Source: an uncultured Pseudobdellovibrionaceae bacterium (GTDB lineage Bacteria > Bdellovibrionota > Bdellovibrionia > Bdellovibrionales > Bdellovibrionaceae). Taken from it: DNA of 5,196 nt. The stretch covers positions 1-5,196 of the forward strand of contig CALCCV010000144.1 in the NCBI GenBank assembly GCA_937900305.1, given 5' to 3'. Positions 1 through 5,196 of this stretch are shown piece after piece; within the stretch, counting starts at the first letter, position 1; the number at the start of each line of letters is the position of its first letter. The position numbers and the translations under genes were made by a program. Below the pieces are notes generated by a model that made no database searches, had not been told where the DNA came from, and saw nothing but the letters and a program-made list of their open reading frames with translations.

Positions 1-1
1 G

Positions 2-34
2 ACACTCTTTCCCTACACGACGCTCTTCCGATCT
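2..34 (+). other. Illumina TruSeq read-1 adapter (non-genomic contamination)
   Basis: These 33 bases are identical to the 3' part of the Illumina TruSeq universal (P5 side) adapter. They begin ACACTCTTTCCC and end CGCTCTTCCGATCT, the ligation end after which insert DNA starts. The orientation is the one expected when genomic insert begins at base 35. Base 1 (G) does not match the single-index adapter, which has T there. It could be the last base of an i5 index, but that is inference. The stretch should be trimmed; it is not part of the organism's genome. It truncates the minus-strand channel-subunit gene that runs into it. Confidence 0.98.
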
Positions 35-451
35 ATTGTTGTCGTGCCATCGCAAAAACTTCAATTGCTTCAAGATATCTCGAACCAACCACGCACATCC
101 GGGGCGAATCAAAAAAATTCGATCGGTCATCGACAACGTTTTGTCAGTCCGACGGCGCTTCAGTCTTTCCCGAAGTTCAAAGGCTTCGTAATATGTTTTT
201 TCAAGCATCCGCTTCGTCAAAACATAAAATGAGGTGTTGGTGTCAGCTCCCGGATTCTCTTTCTCGATAAAACGATCCACTCGCTTTTCAAATTCTTTGG
301 CAAACCATTCGTGCCGGCGGACCGTGAAATAGATCAAAGCTCGAGCCATCAGACCACACACGAATGTCAGGGCCATGAGAGGCAAGAGCAATTCCACGGC
401 AATTCTCAGCACGTCGCCAGTCAGCAATTTGCCAATGAGCTGCGAGGTCAT
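35..451 (-). CDS. ExbB/TolQ/MotA-like proton-channel subunit, 3' part missing
   Basis: This is probably the channel-forming partner of the MotB-like protein encoded just upstream. In such motors a pentamer of this subunit surrounds a dimer of the B subunit in the inner membrane and converts ion flow into rotation or force. The 139 genomic codons begin MTSQLIGKLL. One hydrophobic segment (about residues 18-43, LLLPLMALTFVCGLMARALIYF) is followed by a basic, charged stretch (VRRHEWFAKEFEKRVDRFIEKE) and about 95 cytoplasmic-looking residues with no second membrane helix. One helix followed by a long cytoplasmic loop fits the ExbB/TolQ plan better than flagellar MotA, which has two helices before its loop. 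The pore helices TM2 and TM3 would lie beyond the adapter and cannot be checked. The ATG overlaps the upstream stop (ATGA, 451-448) and has a strong AAAGGAG six bases ahead, so the start is well supported. Family assignment rests on topology and context, not on a diagnostic motif. The frame stays open through the adapter, but those codons are artificial. Confidence 0.66.
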
Positions 452-2106
452 GGTGAACTCCTTTGATTGCGATTGACAGAAAATTTAATCAAAACTTTTT
501 GCGATTTTTTGCAGTCCACTTTTTTACAAAAGGAGCCAACATCAAGACTTGCCAAATCCCGACTGACTTTATTTTCTTCGAAAAAACTTTTTCCCGAAAC
601 TTTCGCCATTGTTCGCATTTGTTTTTGAAAGGCAAAATTCATCTTGCTCGGATTAAAGACATGCTGAAAAATGGAACGCGCCCGTTTATAACTCAAATCT
701 AAATTGTACTCGGCGGCCTTGCGATCTTCGTCTTCCAAACTTTCTGGATTTACGACTTTGCCTTTGTAGGTGGGGGAAGCAAACCCAATGATCTCAACTC
801 CCGAAATTTTCTCGGCGACGGCCTTATTCGCAAACAAGGACCGAGCATAGGCCGGCATCGCCTTTTGCAAGATGGACTCCATCATCGGTTTCAAGTCAGC
901 ACGATTGGTTTCGAAATAATGATCCCCGAAGTCAATCGTGACGTCGCCAGACTCTAAGTCCACATCTCCTTTGACTCCGGCGCGCTCAAAAGCCTTCTTG
1001 ATATCCTGGGCAATTTTCTTGCGAGCATCGAGCTCGGCCCGCGCATCGGCCAACTGCTTTTGCGTGCCCATCAAATTGTCGCGCAATCCACCAATTTGGT
1101 CTTCAAGGCGTTTTTGCTGAAACGCCGCTTTCGCTCTAAATTCAGCTTCTTTAGCAGCACGGGCTGCGCCGGAGAGTTTTTCCCTGCCCAGCTCGGCTTC
1201 AAAAGCAGCGCGATCTTTCCCCCGCTGCGCTTCGAAAGCTTCTTTCATCTCGCCAGACCGGCGATTGAATTCATCCTCTTTGCCCGCCAATGCTTGACTC
1301 AACGCCTCGGCCTGACCCTTCGTTTCCGTCAGAGACGCTTGCGCAGTTTGAAGCTCTTGAGTCATGCCTTTCAGTTGGCCTTGAATCTCACTGTTCTGCT
1401 CTCGCAACCCCGAAATCTGCTGAGTTTGATCCCGCAAGCGATAGACTTCTTCATCGTATTTCTTTTTCGTCATTTGCTGTTGAGCATAGGAAGCCTTCAA
1501 CTCTCTCAGTTTTCGATTCAAAGAGTCCGAGAGGACACCAATCTTCTTTTCGCCCTGGAGAATTTGGGCGCGCTTTTCTTCAACTGCGCTTTTCAAGTCC
1601 GTGATTTCAAATCCTTGCTCACGAATTTCTGTATCTTGATTTCCAATGATGTTGTCGCGTTTTTTGATGCGCGTTTTGGCAACCACATTGCTATTCACCA
1701 TGTTCCGAACCAATTGCTGATATTTGTTAAGAGCTTTCTCTTTCTTGGCCAGATTTTCGGAAGCCGCCGCCAAATCTTCTTTTTCTTTTTTAGCTTGATC
1801 CTCGAGTAGGTCGAGTTTTTCCATCAAATCGCCATAAAGCTTTTCTTCGTCGGGAGAGGCTTCCTGATCGAGATACTGAGTCTTAATGCTTTCGTACGCT
1901 TTCAACTGATTTGCCAAATCTTCATTGCGCAGGCTCATTTTATCGATCTGAATTTTTTGCTGAATGGCCGTCGCCCCAGTCCTCAAACTCGCGACAACAT
2001 ACAAAAGCAAAAAGACAAACGCCAATCCCATAAAGAGGTCGGAGTAAGAGGTCCAAACGCTGCCGTGGCCATCACTATTGTCGTTGGGTCTGTATTGAAA
2101 CGCCAT
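448..2106 (-). CDS. MotB/OmpA-like motor stator subunit with very long coiled coil
   Basis: Predicted inner-membrane protein of 552 residues that would form the B (peptidoglycan- or envelope-facing) half of an ion-driven motor. Residues 1-17 are a short polar N-terminus. Residues 18-40 (WTSYSDLFMGLAFVFLLLYV) form one membrane helix with Asp23 in the place of the proton-binding aspartate of MotB, ZorB and ExbD. Residues about 45-375 are rich in Lys, Glu, Gln and Leu, with heptad character and no proline from 86 to 406: a predicted long coiled coil in the periplasm. Residues 386-545 resemble an OmpA-like domain: VTIDFGDHYFETNRADLKP at the start, VEIIGFASP at the second strand, then YNLDLSYKRARSIF matching the NxxLSxxRA signature, and a final strand QKVLIKFSV. 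The usual aspartate after strand two (GHxD-type) is replaced by GFAS. Cys527 and Cys532 lie in a late insertion. Flagellar MotB is near 300 residues; the excess is almost all coil. ATG 2106 is the only usual start codon between the upstream in-frame stop (2203-2205) and the membrane helix, but no good ribosome site precedes it. Substrate or process driven is unknown. Confidence 0.85.
   Translation of the reverse strand: MAFQYRPNDNSDGHGSVWTSYSDLFMGLAFVFLLLYVVASLRTGATAIQQKIQIDKMSLRNEDLANQLKAYESIKTQYLDQEASPDEEKLYGDLMEKLDLLEDQAKKEKEDLAAASENLAKKEKALNKYQQLVRNMVNSNVVAKTRIKKRDNIIGNQDTEIREQGFEITDLKSAVEEKRAQILQGEKKIGVLSDSLNRKLRELKASYAQQQMTKKKYDEEVYRLRDQTQQISGLREQNSEIQGQLKGMTQELQTAQASLTETKGQAEALSQALAGKEDEFNRRSGEMKEAFEAQRGKDRAAFEAELGREKLSGAARAAKEAEFRAKAAFQQKRLEDQIGGLRDNLMGTQKQLADARAELDARKKIAQDIKKAFERAGVKGDVDLESGDVTIDFGDHYFETNRADLKPMMESILQKAMPAYARSLFANKAVAEKISGVEIIGFASPTYKGKVVNPESLEDEDRKAAEYNLDLSYKRARSIFQHVFNPSKMNFAFQKQMRTMAKVSGKSFFEENKVSRDLASLDVGSFCKKVDCKKSQKVLIKFSVNRNQRSSP
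458..464 (-). promoter_or_regulatory. Shine-Dalgarno site of the channel-subunit gene
   Basis: The minus strand reads AAAGGAG followed by a six-base spacer (TTCACC) and ATG at 451. The site lies inside the last codons of the MotB-like gene. With the ATGA overlap it indicates coupled translation of the two motor subunits and fixes the start of the downstream gene. Confidence 0.85.
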
Positions 2107-2280
2107 ATCACCGGAAGTATCGGCGCAATTGGCTTTGTTCTCGCCGGCAAAAGGTCCTAGGACCCCGAAATACTTGCGATCGTCCAGTGCAAAAGTCTCG
2201 AATCAACTCCTCAGACCCTCATCCCGAGCCTCATTCCAAATCCGGAGATGCAAGCATGTCCCACAAGTCTGCCAGTTCTT
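2107..2280. other. Intergenic gap between gpmA and the MotB-like gene
   Basis: This 174-base spacer separates two genes of the same strand. I find no convincing rho-independent terminator after the gpmA stop: no GC-rich hairpin is followed by a T run on the minus strand. I also find no clear -35/-10 pair for the MotB-like gene. The one notable element is the perfect palindrome at 2153-2164. Whether the motor pair is transcribed from its own promoter here or reads through from gpmA cannot be decided by eye. Confidence 0.6.
2153..2164. repeat. Perfect 12-base palindrome GGTCCTAGGACC
   Basis: The sequence GGTCCTAGGACC equals its own reverse complement. It lies 46 bases upstream of the ATG of the MotB-like gene, which would suit an operator for a dimeric regulator. 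As RNA it could form only a four-base-pair stem with a CUAG loop. On the minus strand it is followed by TTTT, too weak for a confident terminator. No function is established; a single copy in one window may be chance. Confidence 0.35.
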
Positions 2281-3030
2281 TTATTTGTGGGCTTTCCCTT
2301 GAGACTCCACTTTCGCAATAGCCGCCGCCACTTTGCCAGGCGAGCCCAAAAATTTCTTGTCGCGCACTTCGAAATTTTGATCCAGTTCATACTGAAGTGG
2401 TATTCCGGTGGGCACATTGAGAGTGAGAATCTCTTCAGGAGTCAGCTTCTCCAAAGTCATAATCATCGCCCGGAGGCTGTTGCCATGGGCAACGACCAAA
2501 ATCTTTTCATTTCTGTTTAAGCGCGGCAGAATTTGGTCTTCCCATGTCGGGCGCACACGGTGAATCGTGTCCTTCAGGGATTCGCCCGCAGGCAGCAGAT
2601 TTTTTGGAACCTGTGCATACTTGGGATCGCGGCTGGGATGATCGAGGTGCTCAAATTTCATGGCCGGCGGCGGAACGTCGAAACTTCGGCGCCAAATTTT
2701 GACCTGTTCTTCGCCATGTTTGGCCGCAGTTTCGCTTTTATTCAGACCTGTGAGTTCGCCGTAATGCCTTTCATTGAGACGCCAATCCTTGATCACTGGT
2801 AGCCAGTTTAAATCCGCCTCATCGCTGAGCAAATTGAGGGTGCGAATCGCCCGCTTGAGCACACTCGTGAAGACCATATCGAAAACCAATCCGCTTTCGC
2901 GCACGGCAACACCGGCCTCCCGCGCTTCCTGCGCGCCCAAAGTCGAAAGATCTACGTCCTTCCAACCCGTGAAACGGTTTTCCTGATTCCAAAGACTCTC
3001 TCCGTGCCGAACCAAAACCAAAGTGGCCAT
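2281..3030 (-). CDS. gpmA: 2,3-bisphosphoglycerate-dependent phosphoglycerate mutase
   Basis: Cytoplasmic enzyme that interconverts 3-phosphoglycerate and 2-phosphoglycerate in glycolysis and gluconeogenesis through a phosphohistidine intermediate, primed by 2,3-bisphosphoglycerate. The 249 residues match the length of E. coli GpmA (250). All hallmarks are visible: LVRHGESLWN near the N-terminus with the phosphorylated His9 and Arg8; NRFTGWKDVDLS (18-29); FTSVLKRAIRTL with Arg60; LNERHYGELTGLNK with the acid/base Glu87; WRRSFDVPPP (113-122); VVAHGNSLRA with the second catalytic His182; and NVPTGIPLQYELD (205-217). The C-terminal tail ends QGKAHK, as in the dependent family. The start at 3030 gives the family's normal N-terminus and has GGAG four bases upstream. 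The gene is first on its strand and diverges from sucA. The MotB-like gene follows 174 bases downstream. The sequence shows no damage or missing residues. The cofactor-independent type (GpmI) is excluded by these motifs. Confidence 0.97.
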   Translation of the reverse strand: MATLVLVRHGESLWNQENRFTGWKDVDLSTLGAQEAREAGVAVRESGLVFDMVFTSVLKRAIRTLNLLSDEADLNWLPVIKDWRLNERHYGELTGLNKSETAAKHGEEQVKIWRRSFDVPPPAMKFEHLDHPSRDPKYAQVPKNLLPAGESLKDTIHRVRPTWEDQILPRLNRNEKILVVAHGNSLRAMIMTLEKLTPEEILTLNVPTGIPLQYELDQNFEVRDKKFLGSPGKVAAAIAKVESQGKAHK

Positions 3031-3034
3031 GTGA

Positions 3035-3038
3035 CTCC
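3035..3038 (-). promoter_or_regulatory. Ribosome binding site of gpmA
   Basis: GGAG on the minus strand, four bases (TCAC) before the ATG at 3030. The core is short and the spacing tight, but its position supports the ATG that gives the canonical MATLVLVRHGE N-terminus. Confidence 0.55.
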
Positions 3039-3114
3039 ATTCACACCGACGAAATGCGAGCCGGTGACAACTCCAACCAAAGTAGCGGGAAAAAGCTTCG
3101 AGATCTAGGCTCTC

Positions 3115-3147
3115 CTCGGCATGATCCCCCCAAAGGCCGAGCCGGCC
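3115..3147. repeat. Overlapping GC-rich inverted repeats upstream of gpmA
   Basis: CTCGGC (3115-3120) is the inverse of GCCGAG (3136-3141) with a 15-base loop. GGCCG (3135-3139) is the inverse of CGGCC (3143-3147) with a three-base loop. The two hairpins share bases 3136-3139, so they are mutually exclusive. On the minus strand the small hairpin can be lengthened by a G-U and an A-U pair and is followed by TGGGGGG rather than a T run, so it is not a classical terminator. It lies 85-117 bases before the gpmA start and could be leader structure or a protein site. The repeat is seen directly; its role is speculative. Confidence 0.4.
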
Positions 3148-3326
3148 CTAGCGCTTTTGTCGAGCCAGATTTTTTGTGTGTTGCGCATAGAGAGACCCAG
3201 AGCGAAACTTGAGGCAGAATGAAAAAGATCAATTTCTCTGAGTCCTTATTCTATTTTTTCGCTTTGCATAACAGAGTGACGGACTTAGGGGAGTTTGAAA
3301 CTTTTTGTCCTCTCAAAGCCTTGGCT

Positions 3327-3332
3327 TAAGGA
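3327..3332 (+). promoter_or_regulatory. Ribosome binding site of sucA
   Basis: TAAGGA followed by a seven-base spacer (AAACACC) and ATG at 3340. Strength and spacing are good and support this start for the 2-oxoglutarate dehydrogenase E1 frame. Confidence 0.85.
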
Positions 3333-3339
3333 AAACACC

Positions 3340-5196
3340 ATGAAACAGTCTGATCGCACGGAGTCCTCGTACGCCCAAAGAGACAACCTCGAATACATTG
3401 AAACCCTCTATAAACAGTACACTGCTGACCCCGCCTCCGTCGCAGGGGATTGGCGGCGTTTTTTCGAAGGTGTTGATTTTGCATCTGGCAACACCTTCGG
3501 CCTGTCAGAAAAAGAACTAAATGTTTTTCACCTTATCAACGCCTATCGAAACTACGGCCATTTCGAGGCGAAACTCGACCCTTTGAGCAACACCTCCATT
3601 CCCAGCGATCAATTGGCCCTCAAGCGCTTTGGCTTGGTTGACGCCGACCTGGACTCCCATTTTCAAATTGGCGCGATCGTCGGTTTGCAAAATCCAAATT
3701 TGCGCGAGATCATCACCCACCTTCGCGGCGCCTACTGCGGAACCCTAACGGTTCAATGCGCTGAAGCTCTGCCAGAAGTTCGCAATTGGTTTATTCGCGA
3801 ATTTGAACTCGACCGCCAACAGTGGAAACCGTCGACCGAACAGCGAAAAGTTTTTTTACAGGATCTGACAAAGACCGAATGCATGGAGAGATTCCTCCAC
3901 ACTCGCTACGTCGGTGCCAAAAGGTTTTCCATAGAAGGTGGGGACTCCCTGATTCCCATGCTCAACTACCTTTGCGAAAAAGGCTCCGAGGTTGGCGTCC
4001 AAGAAATCGTGTTCGGGATGGCCCATCGAGGTCGCCTGAATGTCCTCGCTAATTTCATGGGCAAAAATATCGCTTACATCTTTGCGGAATTCAACGGCCC
4101 CACCGAGCTCGCCGAAAAAATTGAGGCTTTTGATGGAGACGTCAAATATCATCTCGGTTACCAAACTCAGCGAAAAACCAAAACTGGCCAATGCCAAGTG
4201 ACCCTCGCCTTCAATCCGTCGCACCTCGAAGCGGTCAATCCCGTCGTCTTGGGCATGACCCGCGCAGCTCAACGCCGCCGCAAAGATACAAAAGATCGCA
4301 AAACCGTCATTCCTCTTCTGATTCACGGTGATGCCGCATTTTCTTCACAAGGTGTGAACTTAGAAACATTTCAGATGGCGCACGTGAAAGGCTACACCGT
4401 AGGTGGCACTGTGCACGTCATCATCGACAACCAAGTTGGATTTACCACTAGTCCCGAAAATGGACGTAGCTCTCACTATGCCTCCGACACCGCAAAAGTT
4501 CTGGCAACTCCAGTCCTGCACGTTAATGGCGACGATCCCGAAGCTTGCGTGCGAGCCATGGACATCGCGGTTCGATTTCGGCAAGAGTGGTCTCGGGACA
4601 TTGTCATCAATCTCATCTGCTATCGGCGCTATGGTCACAACGAGGGTGACGAACCCGCTTACACCCAACCGTTGATGTACGAATTGATCAAAAAACACCC
4701 GACTCCACGGGACCTTTATGCCAAGCGATTGGCCGGTGAAAATCAAATTCCGGCCACCGAAGCCGAGGCCCTTTTGAAAGCCGAAATAGATCGTCTGCAA
4801 GACATCTATGACAAAACCAAAGCGGCACCTCCAAAACTTCCAGTTTTTAATTTCGACGGATATTGGAAAGGTCTGCGGCGTGGGCGTCCCGAGGATTTCG
4901 CCAAGCCCACCGACACTCGCGTGAAACAATCAGTGGTTGAAGACATCGGGCAGCGACTCAGTTCCTTTCCCGAAACCTTCACTCCTCACCCGAAGCTTTT
5001 GAAGTTGCTGGAGTCTCGCAAACAAATGTCACTTGGCAAGGAGCCCATCGATTGGGGCATGGGCGAATTGTTGGCCTACGGAAGTCTCCTTCACGAAGGA
5101 ACCAGCGTTCGCCTGACGGGCCAAGATTGTGTGCGTGGAACGTTCACTCACCGCCACGCCGCCATCTATGACTTCAAAACGGGCGAACCCTACAAT
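3340..5196 (+). CDS. sucA: 2-oxoglutarate dehydrogenase E1 component, 3' end outside window
   Basis: Thiamine-diphosphate-dependent E1 subunit of the 2-oxoglutarate dehydrogenase complex. It decarboxylates 2-oxoglutarate and transfers the succinyl group to the lipoyl domain of E2 (SucB) in the TCA cycle. The frame is open for 619 codons with no stop to the window end; E. coli SucA has about 930, so roughly the last third is missing. Residues about 14-45 (DNLEYIETLYKQYTADPASVAGDWRRFF) match the N-terminal E2-docking segment. Then come RFSIEGGDSLIPML (195-208), FGMAHRGRLNVLANFMGK with His229, GDVKYHLGY with His271 (equivalents of E. coli His260 and His298), LAFNPSHLEAVNPVV (289-303), the diphosphate/Mg site IHGDAAFSSQGV (Asp331) with IIDNQVGFTTS (Asn364), HVNGDDPEA (394-402), CYRRYGHNEGDEPAYTQPLMY (427-447) and, in the second domain, RLTGQDCVRGTFTHRHA (591-607). 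All expected catalytic residues in the visible part are present and I see no frameshift. The start is fixed by a good ribosome site. sucB normally follows sucA and would be expected beyond the right edge. Confidence 0.96.
   Translation, partial: MKQSDRTESSYAQRDNLEYIETLYKQYTADPASVAGDWRRFFEGVDFASGNTFGLSEKELNVFHLINAYRNYGHFEAKLDPLSNTSIPSDQLALKRFGLVDADLDSHFQIGAIVGLQNPNLREIITHLRGAYCGTLTVQCAEALPEVRNWFIREFELDRQQWKPSTEQRKVFLQDLTKTECMERFLHTRYVGAKRFSIEGGDSLIPMLNYLCEKGSEVGVQEIVFGMAHRGRLNVLANFMGKNIAYIFAEFNGPTELAEKIEAFDGDVKYHLGYQTQRKTKTGQCQVTLAFNPSHLEAVNPVVLGMTRAAQRRRKDTKDRKTVIPLLIHGDAAFSSQGVNLETFQMAHVKGYTVGGTVHVIIDNQVGFTTSPENGRSSHYASDTAKVLATPVLHVNGDDPEACVRAMDIAVRFRQEWSRDIVINLICYRRYGHNEGDEPAYTQPLMYELIKKHPTPRDLYAKRLAGENQIPATEAEALLKAEIDRLQDIYDKTKAAPPKLPVFNFDGYWKGLRRGRPEDFAKPTDTRVKQSVVEDIGQRLSSFPETFTPHPKLLKLLESRKQMSLGKEPIDWGMGELLAYGSLLHEGTSVRLTGQDCVRGTFTHRHAAIYDFKTGEPYN

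Larger units (their letters stand above)
3031..3339. other. Divergent intergenic region between gpmA and sucA
   Basis: This 309-base region must hold the promoters of both divergent genes. The left part (about 3057-3166) is GC-rich and carries overlapping dyads built from GAGCC/GGCTC and GGCCG/CGGCC words. It would be the leader of gpmA if transcription starts to its right. The right part (about 3167-3310) is AT-richer and is the likelier promoter zone, with T runs near 3171 and 3254 and a short dyad AGTTTGAAACT at 3292-3302 upstream of sucA. I could not pick a -35/-10 pair that stands out on either strand. I see no tRNA, small RNA or credible small gene; the minus-strand open frame at 3041-3232 has no recognisable protein character. 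Confidence 0.7.

Noticed and set aside
1060..1809. A 249-codon plus-strand open frame opposite the MotB-like gene
   Set aside because: It lies wholly antisense to a protein with clear domain structure. Its translation is Phe/Leu/Arg-rich, as expected from the complement of a Lys/Glu/Gln-rich coiled coil, and it resembles no protein family.
35..2106. Zorya anti-phage defence system (ZorA/ZorB)
   Set aside because: The pair shares the motor plan, but the order is reversed and the long helical extension is on the B subunit rather than the A subunit. No ZorC, ZorD or ZorE is visible. The region left of the contig end is unknown, so this is unsupported rather than excluded.
2194..2222. Terminator after gpmA formed by GGGTCTGAGG...CGAGACTTTT on the minus strand
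   Set aside because: Only four or five base pairs with a loop of over ten bases can form and the T run is four bases, too weak to call.
2211..2417. Minus-strand frame overlapping the gpmA 3' end
   Set aside because: It is an out-of-frame overlap with the well-conserved end of GpmA, with no support as a protein.
3041..3232. Possible small gene (63 codons, minus strand) just upstream of gpmA
   Set aside because: It has no recognisable motif, a composition rich in Ser, Arg and Pro from GC-rich repeats, and no good ribosome site. It occupies what should be the promoter/leader region.
3236..3282. sigma70-type promoter for sucA around TTATTC...CATAAC (about 3246-3272)
   Set aside because: The spacer is about 15 bases and both hexamers are poor matches. 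It is not distinguishable from AT-rich background.
3856..4326. A 156-codon minus-strand open frame inside sucA
   Set aside because: It is antisense to the most conserved catalytic part of SucA, which is intact on the plus strand. It has no domain character.
4360..4929. A 189-codon minus-strand open frame inside sucA
   Set aside because: It is a shadow of the conserved SucA frame, and the translation shows no recognisable motif.

Overview
The window looks like one end of a bacterial contig of moderate GC content (about half, judged by eye). It holds four protein-coding genes in two divergent groups. The general type is a Gram-negative-style bacterium: it has a thiamine-dependent 2-oxoglutarate dehydrogenase E1, a 2,3-bisphosphoglycerate-dependent phosphoglycerate mutase, and a stator-type motor protein with an OmpA/MotB-like periplasmic domain. 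A Bdellovibrionota or other delta-proteobacterial-type predator/glider lineage is my best guess from the feel of the proteins. That placement is inference, and nothing here proves it.

Layout, left to right. Bases 2-34 are not genomic: they match the Illumina TruSeq read-1 adapter exactly. From 35 to 451 (minus strand) lies the first 139 codons of an ExbB/TolQ/MotA-like channel subunit, cut off by the adapter. It overlaps by four bases (ATGA) the end of a 552-residue MotB-like protein (448-2106, minus). That protein combines a short N-terminal membrane segment carrying the proton-channel aspartate, about 330 residues of heptad-rich helix, and a C-terminal OmpA-like domain. After a 174-base gap comes gpmA (2281-3030, minus), a complete and canonical phosphoglycerate mutase. 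A 309-base divergent intergenic region with several GC-rich dyads separates it from sucA (3340 to the right edge, plus), which is open at the window end with 619 codons visible.

How the genes relate. The MotB-like and ExbB/TolQ-like genes are translationally linked and should encode the two halves of an ion-driven inner-membrane motor, in the order B then A. gpmA (lower glycolysis/gluconeogenesis) and sucA (TCA cycle) are housekeeping genes. Their position beside the motor pair is probably simple neighbourhood. gpmA could be co-transcribed with the motor pair, since it is upstream on the same strand and I see no convincing terminator between them.

The most unusual item is the motor pair: a MotB-type stator subunit with a very long proline-free coiled coil and a diverged peptidoglycan-binding loop, partnered with a single-N-terminal-helix (ExbB/TolQ-style) channel subunit. 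I do not see defence-system partners such as ZorC/ZorD within the window. The left edge is an assembly artefact, so the real gene content beyond the motor is unknown.
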